Both the position numbers and the translations under genes were made by a program. The notes beneath the pieces were generated by a model. That model ran no database searches. It was not told where the DNA came from and saw only the letters and a program-made list of their open reading frames with translations. A stretch of DNA of 64,000 bases. Origin: Halalkalibacter urbisdiaboli (lineage in GTDB: Bacteria; Bacillota; Bacilli; Bacillales; Bacillaceae_D). Position 1 is the stretch's first letter; each line of letters opens with the position of its first letter. This document shows, one piece after another, positions 56,101 through 63,728 of the stretch. The stretch spans positions 37,410 to 101,409 of the forward strand of contig NZ_MVJM01000003.1 in assembly GCF_002156385.1 (NCBI RefSeq), given 5' to 3'.

Positions 56101-56219
56101 ATGAAATGCGTATACCCTAACGGAATGAATTAGAAAAAGAGCAAGCGATTGAATTTGAAAACACGTTGATGCAATCAATCGAACGTGTAGTAGAAGCGTG
56201 GGAAGGAGAGCGTGTATAA
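56101..56219 (+). pseudogene. Tiny phage ORF, frameshifted
   Basis: Frame NELEKEQAIEFENTLMQSIE to GERV-stop is open but has lost its start; the ATG at 56101 runs into a stop after ten codons in another frame. A one-base change near 56125 would join them into a protein of about 37 residues. Confidence 0.4.
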
Positions 56220-56388
56220 CCAGTTGGATGAAACTCACAAAAAAATAATTAAAATGCGATACTGGAATGGCAGGAACGGGGCTAGTTGGGAGCGAATTGC
56301 AGTAGAGTGTAATCTTGGTGAAAGAACTGTATACCGTTATCGTGATGCAATTATTGAAGCTATTGCGGAAAAGGTAGGTTGGAGATAG
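56212..56388 (+). CDS. ArpU/RinA-like phage regulator (helix-turn-helix)
   Basis: The 58-residue ORF starts at GTG after GGAGAG and overlaps the previous frame. It carries MRYWNGRNGASWERIAVECN and LGERTVYRYRDAIIEAIAEK, the sigma-region-4-like helix-turn-helix seen in phage late-gene activators of the ArpU/RinA group, but is shorter than most. No late genes follow, which marks the end of the surviving prophage block. Confidence 0.6.
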   Translation: MYNQLDETHKKIIKMRYWNGRNGASWERIAVECNLGERTVYRYRDAIIEAIAEKVGWR

Positions 56389-56837
56389 AAAGGTGATGTT
56401 AATTGGTCAGTTTAGAAAATGTATTATTTTATGCAAGATTAGCTGGAGAGTTTGGCAATTGCCTGTTTTATTTTTTCTATTTGATTTTGCAAAAGTATTC
56501 TAGCTCCTCTATTTCAATATATAATTAGTATAGTTTAAAAAGTAGTAAAGTTGAATGAGTTGTTATTATAAAGCATGATATTAATTTTATGAAGGAATTT
56601 ACCCTAAAATAAAAGTATGATTTTATATAAACAAATAGATAAGCACTTGCAAAATATAGCAGGTGTTTTTTTTATCAAAAAAGGTGGCGAGGGTTAAAAA
56701 CAAAAAACGATAATTTTAATATTTGTATGTGTTTAATTGTTATTTATGAGGGGAGATTATAGTTTTTGTAGGAAATTGTTGAAAAATATCTATTTTTGTT
56801 TTATTATAATATTAGTTTTAAATAACTATTGACAAAA

Positions 56838-56925
56838 ATTGAAAAAGGCAAACTTATCGAAAGGTAAGGGCGCAAAGCTACGGGTCTAAGGTTCTATGAA
56901 CTATGATAGCCGAGCCACCAAAAGT
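56838..56925 (+). promoter_or_regulatory. Cyclic-di-GMP-I (GEMM-I) riboswitch
   Basis: The sequence holds the GEMM-I landmarks in order: GGCAAAC, a P2-type hairpin capped by the GAAA tetraloop (TTATC-GAAA-GGTAA), GGGCGCAAAGC, ACGGGTCTAAGG, and the closing ATGATAGCCGAGCC. The terminator at 56,973 follows about 50 bases on, so ligand binding probably decides read-through. It lies in AT-rich DNA inside the mobile element. Confidence 0.88.
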
Positions 56926-56927
56926 TT

Positions 56928-57176
56928 GTGAATAAATATATTGGTTATAGAAGTAACCATTTATTCAAATTTATCCACCATCTTTTTGGTGGATTTTTTT
57001 GTATCAAAAAAGAACATGGAAATCTGGAAGAAGAAATATTTTTATCCAATCCTAAAGTAAATATAGAAGTGATAATTTTCAAGGATGATAAAGAATTGTT
57101 GGAGATACAAGATAAGTTTATAGAGTTTTTAATGGTGTTTTTGTATAAAGGTATTCTAATTGAAGAATTGTATTAA
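56928..57176 (+). pseudogene. ORF spanning the riboswitch terminator
   Basis: An 82-codon frame starts at GTG directly after the aptamer without a ribosome site and runs through the terminator hairpin. The part after the terminator (LEEEIFLSNPKVNIEVIIFK, then DKFIEFLMVFLYKG) looks protein-like but has no start codon of its own. It is probably the tail of a riboswitch-controlled gene that has decayed. Confidence 0.35.
56973..57001 (+). terminator. Terminator of the c-di-GMP riboswitch
   Basis: ATCCACCA and TGGTGGAT form a stem followed by eight T. A smaller hairpin (GGTTA/TAACC, 56943-56959) lies between aptamer and terminator. Confidence 0.8.
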
Positions 57177-57222
57177 CATGTATAAATGAATCAAGATAAA
57201 TACGAAAGAGAGGTTAAATAAG

Positions 57223-57405
57223 ATGAAAGCTATCAGTAAAGAACAAGTTTGTTTTAAGTGTAAGGAACGAAAGTGCAGTAATGACTTTTATGAGAAAGGA
57301 AATCGCTTCATAAATTGTTCAAAATGTCGTAGGGCTAGAGGTGGTAGAAAAAGATCACTTGAAGTTTTATTGAATAAAGAGAATAAAACAAGCCAATATG
57401 CTTAA
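57223..57405 (+). CDS. Small zinc-ribbon-like protein
   Basis: The 60-residue protein has CFKCKERKCS and CSKCRRARGG, two Cys pairs for one zinc, with a basic C-terminus. GAGAGG lies about ten bases before the ATG. It is the first plausible intact gene downstream of the riboswitch. HNH-like or phage recruitment-type zinc fingers look similar, but no catalytic His is evident. Confidence 0.6.
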   Translation: MKAISKEQVCFKCKERKCSNDFYEKGNRFINCSKCRRARGGRKRSLEVLLNKENKTSQYA

Positions 57406-57513
57406 TCTGAAATTTATACCAATGTCTGTAATTATAAACTAGAAATGGTAGTTATCTTGACCGATGTTTGCTGTTCTAGCTGTGATTTTCACATAGAAAG
57501 GGGATGTTTATCT

Positions 57514-57741
57514 TTGACCGTGTTATTTGGAACTGTCGAATATTTCGAAAAAGAAATAGTGAACCATATGTCTAATGAACAATTGCAGGATTTGTCCATT
57601 AATAAAAGTTTAGAAATTGCCTATTCATCGACGAAAAATGATATTTTGAATGTTTTTATATGTAGCGATATAATTCGGAAGGATTTATTTAAAAATCTTG
57701 AAAAAGCATATGAAAAGGTTAGAATTTCTATGGGGCGTTGA
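57514..57741 (+). CDS. Small protein of unknown function
   Basis: I start at TTG 57514 (75 residues) after AAAGGGG; the frame is open to 57445 but without a ribosome site. The product is mixed helix/strand and acidic (TVLFGTVEYFEKEIVNHMSN). Not recognised. It follows the zinc-ribbon gene and may be in the same transcript. Confidence 0.45.
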   Translation: MTVLFGTVEYFEKEIVNHMSNEQLQDLSINKSLEIAYSSTKNDILNVFICSDIIRKDLFKNLEKAYEKVRISMGR

Positions 57742-57752
57742 TTAAGGTTAAA

Positions 57753-57878
57753 TTAAGTTTGTTGAAGTTGACTTAAAACCTTTGATTCACTACTATATCT
57801 ACCATCTTTTAAAATCTTAGATGCAGTAGACGCCACCTTTTTACTCGTAACTTTTCTTGAACTTGATTTTCTAGGCAT
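57753..57878 (-). CDS. Small basic Ser/Lys-rich protein
   Basis: A 41-residue ORF, MPRKSSSRKVTSKKVASTAS and onward, with GAGGTG before the ATG. It resembles short basic proteins found on phages and plasmids of Firmicutes that end in helix-breaking, repeat-like tails. Probably nucleic-acid binding by charge alone. Confidence 0.6.
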   Translation of the reverse strand: MPRKSSSRKVTSKKVASTASKILKDGRYSSESKVLSQLQQT

Positions 57879-58093
57879 ATTTTCACCTCACTTGGAAATA
57901 AATTCATTTTATTTATAATCTAGTATCTGAGAAAAATCAATATATTGACAGAGGGCAGACGAACATAAAGGGGAACGGTTCTATATATTGTGTTTCGGGG
58001 GCGGTCTATCAAAGGGTGAGAACGTCTTAGCAAACAAAGTTATTTAATGTTGTAGCTATGATAGTATGGATAGGATTTGTTCAGCAATTTCAA

Positions 58094-58139
58094 ATAGTAC
58101 ATAGTCAGCAAACTATATTTATAGAAGACTGTGTACTAT
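58094..58139. repeat. 13-bp inverted repeat near the XRE genes
   Basis: ATAGTACATAGTC and GACTGTGTACTAT pair with one G-U step around 20 bases. It may be an operator for one of the adjacent XRE-type regulators. The 57,880-58,090 stretch before it has no gene; 57,950-58,030 is unusually GC-rich for this area. Confidence 0.4.
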
Positions 58140-58154
58140 CTGTGACCAAAATAA

Positions 58155-58185
58155 AAGTCACCCAACATACTGTTATGGGTGACTT
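58155..58185 (-). terminator. Terminator for the minus-strand regulator remnant
   Basis: AAGTCACCCA and TGGGTGACTT form a stem; on the minus strand it is followed by TTTTATTTT. Confidence 0.65.
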
Positions 58186-58192
58186 TGTGTTT

Positions 58193-58387
58193 TTACTGTC
58201 CAATAGTTCTTAAATCTATTAAATCCTCAACATTAACACCCAAATGCTCAGCAATTACAAATGGATGTAATGCGTAAACGAAGTTTCTATTTAATACATG
58301 GGTATAAAAGGTTTTGTACTCTAAATCAATTCCCCATTCTTCTACTAGTTCCTTATGAAATCGAGAGTAACTCTTTCCTTGTAAAAA
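58193..58387 (-). pseudogene. XRE/Cro-like regulator remnant
   Basis: Sixty-four codons on the minus strand encode a helix-turn-helix-like segment (GKSYSRFHKELVEEWGIDLE, YALHPFVIAEHLGVNVEDLI). Two stops lie just upstream and there is no start codon. It faces away from the plus-strand XRE gene, as a CI/Cro-type divergent pair would. Confidence 0.5.
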
Positions 58388-58471
58388 TCATCAAACTTTT
58401 CCTAAAGCTTCAGTCTTATGTTCTACCTTGAATCCTATTATTAAAATCTCCTTTATAAGGTTACTTTAGAG

Positions 58472-58726
58472 ATGGTAGCCGTGAGCGATATACCAAAACT
58501 AATTGGTGAACGTATTAGAAACTATCGTAAAGAAAAAGGGTTAAATCAAGAAGAATTAGCACACCGTGCTGGACTTCATTCAATATATATTGGACAACTA
58601 GAACGTGGAGAAAAGCAAGCAACTATTTCCAGTTTAGAAAAGATAATAAATGTTCTTGGGATTAGTTTGAGGAACTGTTCAGTTAAATCAGTCAATTGGA
58701 AAACGATGAAAAATACTTTACGTTGA
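58472..58726 (+). CDS. XRE-family helix-turn-helix regulator, possibly truncated
   Basis: The 84-residue protein has a clear HTH_3 domain (about 8-66: GERIRNYRKEKGLNQEELAH, YIGQLERGEKQATISSLEKI). The last 15 residues look out of frame; the usual C-terminus of such regulators is absent, so a frameshift near 58,680 is possible. It is the last gene before attR. Confidence 0.7.
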   Translation: MVAVSDIPKLIGERIRNYRKEKGLNQEELAHRAGLHSIYIGQLERGEKQATISSLEKIINVLGISLRNCSVKSVNWKTMKNTLR

Positions 58727-59018
58727 CCGAGATAGTAACAAGACTTCAATCAAGGAGTATAAAAGGCTTGTCTTAGGGTTAATTGATAAGTTGTTTGATT
58801 GGAAAGACAGTTAGAGATTGGTTAATGTTGCTGGCGGGTATCTGTATATATTGTGGCATACGTGGCATCCATATGGCATCCTTTTTTAAAAAAAATCTAA
58901 ATAACTATGAATTATAAAAAATAATTAGGAATAATAAAAAGACTACAAATCCCTTTAAATAATAGGATTTGCAGTCACAGTTGATAACTATCAATTACAC
59001 AAAATAAATGAACTGTCG
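58727..59018. other. Gene-free right end of the element
   Basis: AT-rich DNA without a supportable ORF. It leads directly into attR. Confidence 0.4.
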
Positions 59019-59067
59019 ACCTTGACAGGGTGGGGGTCATTGGTTCGAGCCCAATACGGGTCATTCA
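59019..59067 (+). repeat. attR: tRNA-Val 3' fragment
   Basis: Right copy of the 49-base repeat, identical to the left copy except at 59034. It lacks the 5' half of the tRNA. Confidence 0.85.
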
Positions 59068-59079
59068 TAAGTAAGATGC

Positions 59080-59108
59080 GAAACCCCTTGTGTAGCAAGG
59101 GGTTTTTA
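59080..59108 (+). terminator. Displaced terminator of tRNA-Val
   Basis: AACCCCTTG and CAAGGGGTT form a hairpin followed by TTT, 14 bases after attR. Before integration it would have lain just downstream of the tRNA gene. Confidence 0.75.
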
Positions 59109-59199
59109 TCATTTTACTGTCAATCGTATTAGATTAAAAACTAAGTGGTTAAGCGCTTTGTGCACATTTTGTGCACCTTTACTTGACTAAAGTCTTTTT

Positions 59200-59538
59200 A
59201 TGAAGAGAAATATGGATTTGGCAGCTATAGGCGCTAATGGGTTTATAGCTTTAGATCTAGATGGGAAGAACCCACGGAAGGCTATAGAAAATCAAGCAAC
59301 TGTTATAGCTGCAGAACAAGATTCTGTTGGTATTGATAATTATTTCAATGGTCCTCCGACAAAAACAATGTCACAAAGATGGGAAATGCTACACAGATCT
59401 CAAATGGAAACTTTCATAGACATTATTTATGGTAAAAAGCCAATCGAAGCATTTGATGAGTATGTAGAGAATTGGTATTCAAGTGGGGGGGATGATATCA
59501 CGAAAGAAGTGAATGAATGGTATGACTCTGTAAAATAA
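59200..59538 (+). pseudogene. C-terminal fragment of a LipO/LplA-like sugar-binding lipoprotein
   Basis: The 112 codons match the C-terminus of large family-1 solute-binding lipoproteins of oligosaccharide ABC transporters (FNGPPTKTMSQRWEMLHRSQ, then EAFDEYVENWYSSGGDDITK). The signal peptide and some 400 residues are missing and no ribosome site precedes the ATG. A terminator follows. Only this tail survived between the tRNA terminator and here. Confidence 0.75.
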
Positions 59539-59544
59539 AAATTT

Positions 59545-59588
59545 ATAAAAAATCGGCCTTAAGTAACTTAAGGCCGATTTTTTTTTGT
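59545..59588 (+). terminator. Terminator after the lipoprotein fragment
   Basis: AAAATCGGCCTTAAG and CTTAAGGCCGATTTTTTTT form a perfect stem with a T run. Confidence 0.85.
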
Positions 59589-59625
59589 TTAGGAAACAAT
59601 AGATTTTTGTCTTGTGGATAACTAT

Positions 59626-60101
59626 CGGATGAAAAATAAATTTAGCATATTATAATTTACAATAGGTGGATATAGATAAACTCCTTGAACAATAGAAGGT
59701 AATATTAACAAAAATACAATTTCAAATAGTAGGTAGAAAATATCTATAATTTTTAAAGTAAGCCGTGATTGTTTCTGGAATATTTTATAGAAAATTACTA
59801 AATAGGTAATTTTTAATGAAGTTGTGGTAAAAAAGTAAAATATCCTTGCGATATCACTCCTTCAAATACCATAAACATTACGATATTACCATAATAATTC
59901 CTTTGTAAAATTTATACTTAAGTTAAGGACCTATATATTGTTTTCTTTAGTGACCATGGGGATTTCACTGGTGATCTTGAACTTGCTGAAAAAAAAACAG
60001 AATACGTTTGAAGATATCTTAACAAGAATTCCTCTAGTCAATAAATAATATCTAAATTCTGATAATTTTGCAGAGAAAAGAGAGAAGTGAGTGAGTCAAC
60101 T
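59626..60101. other. Decayed intergenic region
   Basis: On the minus strand, 59,629-59,820 encodes a hydrophobic stretch (FYLLFEIVFLLILPSIVQGV) ending in a stop without a start, perhaps the tail of a YesL-like membrane protein that often accompanies such lipoproteins. The plus strand before 60,101 shows only short broken frames. Confidence 0.3.
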
Positions 60102-60442
60102 ATGTTAACCATCTTAATTATATCAAGCCTTATAAATGGCTGATATTAGGGGTAATTACATTAACCTTAGTCGGTACTTTGTTTGAGCTGTTTATCCCTA
60201 CGCTTTTGGCAAATATAGTCGATATAGGGATTGTTAATTCAGATTTACCGTACATTATACAAACGGGTGTCAGGATGATAATTCTTAGTATCGCAGCAAT
60301 ACTAGTTACGATAGCTAGTATCTATCTCTCTTCCAAAATCGCAGTAGGATTTGGTAGAGACTTACGTCGCCACTTATTTATTAAGGTGGAAAACTTTTCA
60401 TTGGAAAAGTTAGATGAATTCGGTCCAAGCCATATTTTATAG
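60102..60442 (+). pseudogene. ABC exporter N-terminal fragment, frameshifted
   Basis: ATG 60102 starts MLTIL, then one lost base near 60,117 moves the frame; the continuation PYKWLILGVITLTLVGTLFE and VDIGIVNSDLPYIIQTGVRM is the first membrane region of an MdlB/YknV-type exporter half. It ends after VENFSLEKLDEFGPSHIL, a point where the parent protein should go on for 450 residues. Confidence 0.75.
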
Positions 60443-60499
60443 AAAAACAAGGAAATGCTATAATCCTAAAAATAATGAATAATATAAATATTCAATTTA

Positions 60500-60514
60500 T
60501 TGCAAGCGCTTGCT
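60500..60514 (+). promoter_or_regulatory. cre-like site upstream of the GH3 gene
   Basis: TTGCAAGCGCTTGCT satisfies every position of the CcpA consensus WTGNAANCGNWNNCW and is also a near-perfect palindrome, so a LacI-family sugar repressor could bind as well. It lies 177 bases before the glycosidase start. A 22-codon ORF with a strong AAAGGAGG follows at 60,551. Confidence 0.65.
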
Positions 60515-60550
60515 GAAGTCAATATATGTATACAAAAGGAGGTGGGATCG

Positions 60551-60619
60551 ATGTCTAGTTATACTTTGTTCTTCAGAATTAGTAAAAGCAATAATCAGCG
60601 AGAAGAGCCCTATTCCTAA
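60551..60619 (+). CDS. Possible 22-residue ORF before the GH3 gene
   Basis: ATG 60551 is preceded by AAAAGGAGGTGG at an ideal distance and encodes MSSYTLFFRISKSNNQREEP then two more residues. The strong ribosome site suggests either a leader peptide or, more likely, the surviving front end of a deleted gene. Confidence 0.3.
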   Translation: MSSYTLFFRISKSNNQREEPYS

Positions 60620-60690
60620 TGAAAGTGGAAATGAGGTTAAACATTCAAACACATTTTCAAATATTATTTTTATAAAGGAGTGTCGACCAA

Positions 60691-62880
60691 ATGTTATTAG
60701 GAACAAAAAAAGGAAAGAAGTCAATGCGGTCAAGAATCTCGCTTCTCTTTTTGGTAGTTACCGTCCTACTAGTAAGCTCCCTACAGGATAAACCGTATGC
60801 TTTGGCCCAAGTGGAGCCAGGGGCCCCTTGCGAACAATTTTCAGACAAGCCCTGGTGTGACCCTACTTTAGCACCTAATGAAAGAGCTGGATTATTGCTT
60901 CAGGCAATGACTAACACGGAAAAATTTCAACTCATGCAAGGTGATACTGATGATGCACATACAGGAGCAAACAGCGGTATTGAACGATTAGGGATTCCAA
61001 CCGTACATTTTACTGATGGTCCTGCAGGAGTTAGGGCTGGCAGTGTACTAGAAAGCAAACCTGGCACAGCGTTGCCAGCGCCCATAAGTTTGGCTGCGAC
61101 TTGGAATCGGGAAATGGCCAATCAACACGGTTCATTGGTCGGCATCGAAGCAAAGCTTCGTGGGAACGATGTCGTGTTTGGTCCGAACGTGAATATTATG
61201 CGTACTCCTAAAGGAGCAAGAACGTATGAAGCGTACGGAGAAGACCCTTTTCTTACATCAAATATCGGAGTGGCATGGATTCAAGGACTACAAGACAAGG
61301 GAGTCATGGGAAATGTTAAACATTTTGTGGCTAACAACCAGGAAACGAATCGATCTACGGTAAATGCAGTAGTTAGCGAGCGTACGCTGCGTGAGATTTA
61401 TTTACCAGGATTTGAGAGCGCTGTTAAAGATGCTAGAGTAGGAAGTGCTATGCTGTCTTATAATCGTGTGAACGGTCAATATATGACTGAAAACTGTTCA
61501 TTGGTAAACGCCACCCTGAAACAAGGATTTCAATTTGATGGGTTTACAGTAACGGACTATGGTGCTCAAAAGAGTACTGTGGAGGCAGCAAATTGTGGAA
61601 CAGACATTGAATTTTTGACGGATTTTTATAACCCAATATTATTGAGTACGGCAGTTGCTTCCGGTAAAATTAGCCAGGCAACTATTAATGATCATGCACG
61701 GCGTTACCTCCGCACTCTATTCAAATTTGGTGTATTTGACCGTGCGGCATATCCAGAAAACGGTACTATTGATATTGAGGCACATGGGAAGACGGCACGT
61801 AATATAGCTGATCAATCGATAACATTATTGAAAAATAAAGAAAAACTTTTACCGCTCGATGTCAATGGATTGAGTAAAATTGCTGTCATTGGTGATGCGG
61901 CGGACCAATATGTGAATGGTAAAGGAAGTTCTAATGTTAATCCGAATTACGTAGTTACTCCTCTTGAAGGAATTCTTCAACGTGTAGGAGACAATGCTGA
62001 GGTCGTATATGATGATGGAAGTGACTTAGAGCGAGTAGCCGAAGTTGTCAAAAATGTGGATGTAGCAATCGTTATTGCCGCGGATACGTTTGGCCATGGG
62101 GCTGACAAAGTGTGCCTTTCCCTATCTTCACCTTGTACAACAGATTACGGTGAACAGGACAGTTTAATCGAACAAGTTGCCGCTACTAATAAAAACACCG
62201 TTGTTGTATTAGAGACTGGTGGACCGGTTCTAATGCCATGGATTAACCAAGTTCCCGCAGTCGTTGAAGCATGGTATTCTGGTCAAGAGGGGGGAGATGC
62301 TATTGCTGCTGTTCTTTTCGGGGACGTCAATCCATCAGGTAAACTGCCGGCAACTTTCCCAGTGAGTGAAGATGACTTGGCTGTGGCCGGAAATCTCGAG
62401 CAATATCCAGGTGTTGCCGAGAATGCTCACTATTCCGAAGGCGTATTTATGGGGTATAGGCATTATGATGAGAATGGAATTGAACCACTATTTGCTTTTG
62501 GTCATGGTTTATCTTATACCAATTTCGATTACAGTAATCTTAAAATAAAGAGAGATCCGGTTAGCAGACATACTGAAGTGACCGTGAAAGTAAAAAACAC
62601 TGGTGCTAGAGCAGGTGCGGAAGTGGTTCAATTGTATGTCGGAATGCCAGATCCTTCAGCAGATGTTCAGCAACCACCTAAATGGCTGAAGGGCTTTGAA
62701 AAAATAGAGCTTGAATCGGGGCAAACAAAGCAGGTTACTTTTGAACTTGGTCCACGTTCTTTCTCTTACTGGAATGAGGCAAGTCAATCTTGGACGATTG
62801 CAGATGGAATCTACAATATAATGGTAGGAAGTTCATCACGCGATATTCGAGTAGAAGAAACGATAACCATAAATAATTAA
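60691..62880 (+). CDS. Secreted glycoside hydrolase family 3 (beta-glucosidase type)
   Basis: The 729-residue enzyme has a signal peptide (about 1-40, cleavage near ALA-QV), the GH3 N-terminal barrel (FTDGPAGVRAG, GPNVNIMRTPKGARTYEAYG, KHFVANNQE, nucleophile Asp in VTDYGAQ), the GH3 C-terminal domain (QSITLLKNKEKLLPLD) and a Fn3-like domain (from about 640). The mature N-terminus CEQFSDKPWCDPTL and a Cys pair CLSLSSPC suggest an extracytoplasmic, disulfide-bonded form more usual in actinobacteria, hinting at transfer. ATG after AAGGAG. It is intact amid broken genes, so probably selected. Confidence 0.9.
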   Translation: MLLGTKKGKKSMRSRISLLFLVVTVLLVSSLQDKPYALAQVEPGAPCEQFSDKPWCDPTLAPNERAGLLLQAMTNTEKFQLMQGDTDDAHTGANSGIERLGIPTVHFTDGPAGVRAGSVLESKPGTALPAPISLAATWNREMANQHGSLVGIEAKLRGNDVVFGPNVNIMRTPKGARTYEAYGEDPFLTSNIGVAWIQGLQDKGVMGNVKHFVANNQETNRSTVNAVVSERTLREIYLPGFESAVKDARVGSAMLSYNRVNGQYMTENCSLVNATLKQGFQFDGFTVTDYGAQKSTVEAANCGTDIEFLTDFYNPILLSTAVASGKISQATINDHARRYLRTLFKFGVFDRAAYPENGTIDIEAHGKTARNIADQSITLLKNKEKLLPLDVNGLSKIAVIGDAADQYVNGKGSSNVNPNYVVTPLEGILQRVGDNAEVVYDDGSDLERVAEVVKNVDVAIVIAADTFGHGADKVCLSLSSPCTTDYGEQDSLIEQVAATNKNTVVVLETGGPVLMPWINQVPAVVEAWYSGQEGGDAIAAVLFGDVNPSGKLPATFPVSEDDLAVAGNLEQYPGVAENAHYSEGVFMGYRHYDENGIEPLFAFGHGLSYTNFDYSNLKIKRDPVSRHTEVTVKVKNTGARAGAEVVQLYVGMPDPSADVQQPPKWLKGFEKIELESGQTKQVTFELGPRSFSYWNEASQSWTIADGIYNIMVGSSSRDIRVEETITINN

Positions 62881-62958
62881 TGTATACCAAATAACTAAAA
62901 TAAAAATAACCTATTAATGAAATTTATTAAGACCTAAATATAAAAAATAGATAAATTA

Positions 62959-63002
62959 AAGCACCTAACATATTTTATATGACTAATATGTTAGGTGCTT
63001 TC
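62959..63002 (+). terminator. Terminator after the GH3 gene
   Basis: AAGCACCTAACATATT and AATATGTTAGGTGCTT form a 16-bp perfect stem followed by a short T/C run. Confidence 0.85.
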
Positions 63003-63096
63003 CTCTTCAACTAAACCTACTAATAGGATGTCAATATTCCTCAGGTGAAATTTATTATTAAACAGTTAATGATAAACTAAAAATGCTTATGCCAAA

Positions 63097-63128
63097 AAAC
63101 CTTCCTAATCGTATCGGAAGGTTTTATA
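63097..63128. terminator. Small hairpin
   Basis: AAACCTTCC and GGAAGGTTT around a loop with A/T runs on both sides; it could terminate in either direction, including the IS110 remnant on the minus strand. Confidence 0.6.
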
Positions 63129-63132
63129 TGTA

Positions 63133-63370
63133 TTACTGAAGCGTCATTTTTATACTAAATCTGGGAAAGTTTTCCTTTCGTTTTAGAAAGGCATAAATCA
63201 AGTAATAAGGTTGTTCATACATGCAATCACAGTTTCTTTAAATGGGTTTCCTTCATCTCGTTTTCTATCATAAAAATCTATTAACTTCTTATTGAGAGAC
63301 CGTGATACCACATAGAACAGCCTTATATAATGCATGACGTAACCTACATGAACCTCGGTGGTATTTTGGA
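63133..63370 (-). pseudogene. IS110-family transposase C-terminal remnant
   Basis: Read on the minus strand in three successive frames, the sequence gives RGSCRLRHALYKAVLCGI, then NKKLIDFYDRKRDEGNPFKE, then IYAFLKRKENF: the typical end of an IS110 transposase. At least two frameshifts separate them. Only about 75 codons remain. Confidence 0.7.
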
Positions 63371-63388
63371 AGTGGGCCCCTTCAAAAG

Positions 63389-63449
63389 ACTGAAATATAT
63401 AATTTCAGTCTCAGCCTGTCGACAAAGTCTCGCGTCGACAGGCTTTTTT
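63389..63449 (+). terminator. Tandem hairpins with T run
   Basis: GACTGAAAT/ATTTCAGTC (63389-63411) is followed by AGCCTGTCGAC/GTCGACAGGCT (63413-63444) and six T. Confidence 0.75.
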
Positions 63450-63489
63450 GTGATTAGAGAGGGGGTTGCCATGACTAGTCGCTTCGAAT

Positions 63490-63615
63490 CCGCTCCCGGG
63501 ATGGGGGGCACGCTTTCCGCAGGCGGGCGTGGAACTAACCGGCTCCGCCGGTGGATTTCCACCTGCCCTTCCTCCTGCAGGAGTCGGCCCTCCCATCCCG
63601 TCCGCTTTTTTAGAG
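63490..63615. repeat. GC-rich nested palindrome
   Basis: Outer arms CGGGATGGG (63497) and CCCATCCCG (63592), middle arms around GGGCGTGGAA and TTCCACCTGCCC, and an inner CCGGC-TCC-GCCGG together fold into one long structured unit of about 120 bases, far GC-richer than the surroundings. It looks like a REP/MITE-type repeat of Bacillaceae and ends in a T run. Confidence 0.6.
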
Positions 63616-63728
63616 GAGACATGAGAATCCCCTTACTCTTCAACCATCCTTCATACGAAGCAAATAGGAGACAGTTTACAGATTTTTTTCTATAATATGA
63701 ATGAAAACAAGACTGGGGTGAATGGGGA

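Larger units (their letters stand above)
33313..59067. mobile_element. Integrated genetic element in tRNA-Val (about 25.7 kb)
   Basis: A 49-base direct repeat (33313-33361 and 59019-59067, one mismatch at 33328/59034) brackets the region. The left copy is the 3' part of tRNA-Val; the right copy is a headless tRNA remnant followed at once by a hairpin terminator that looks like the tRNA's original one. A tyrosine integrase lies just inside the left end. Cargo is a sensor-controlled sugar operon, recombinase scrap, an accessory module and a decayed prophage replication segment. No conjugation or capsid genes are seen, so it is either a satellite-type island or a composite of older insertions. 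Confidence 0.85.

Noticed and set aside
56829..56834. TTGACA as promoter of the c-di-GMP riboswitch
   Set aside because: A -10 at the right spacing would fall inside the aptamer, so this hexamer cannot be its promoter.
60510..60791. 93-codon ORF overlapping the GH3 signal peptide
   Set aside because: Out of frame with the glycosidase and without a ribosome site; the 22-codon ORF with a strong site at 60,551 is likelier, and even that is doubtful.
63455..63695. Coding ORFs in the GC-rich palindrome (both strands)
   Set aside because: Frames are open only because of GC-rich repeats; the nested inverted repeats explain the sequence better.
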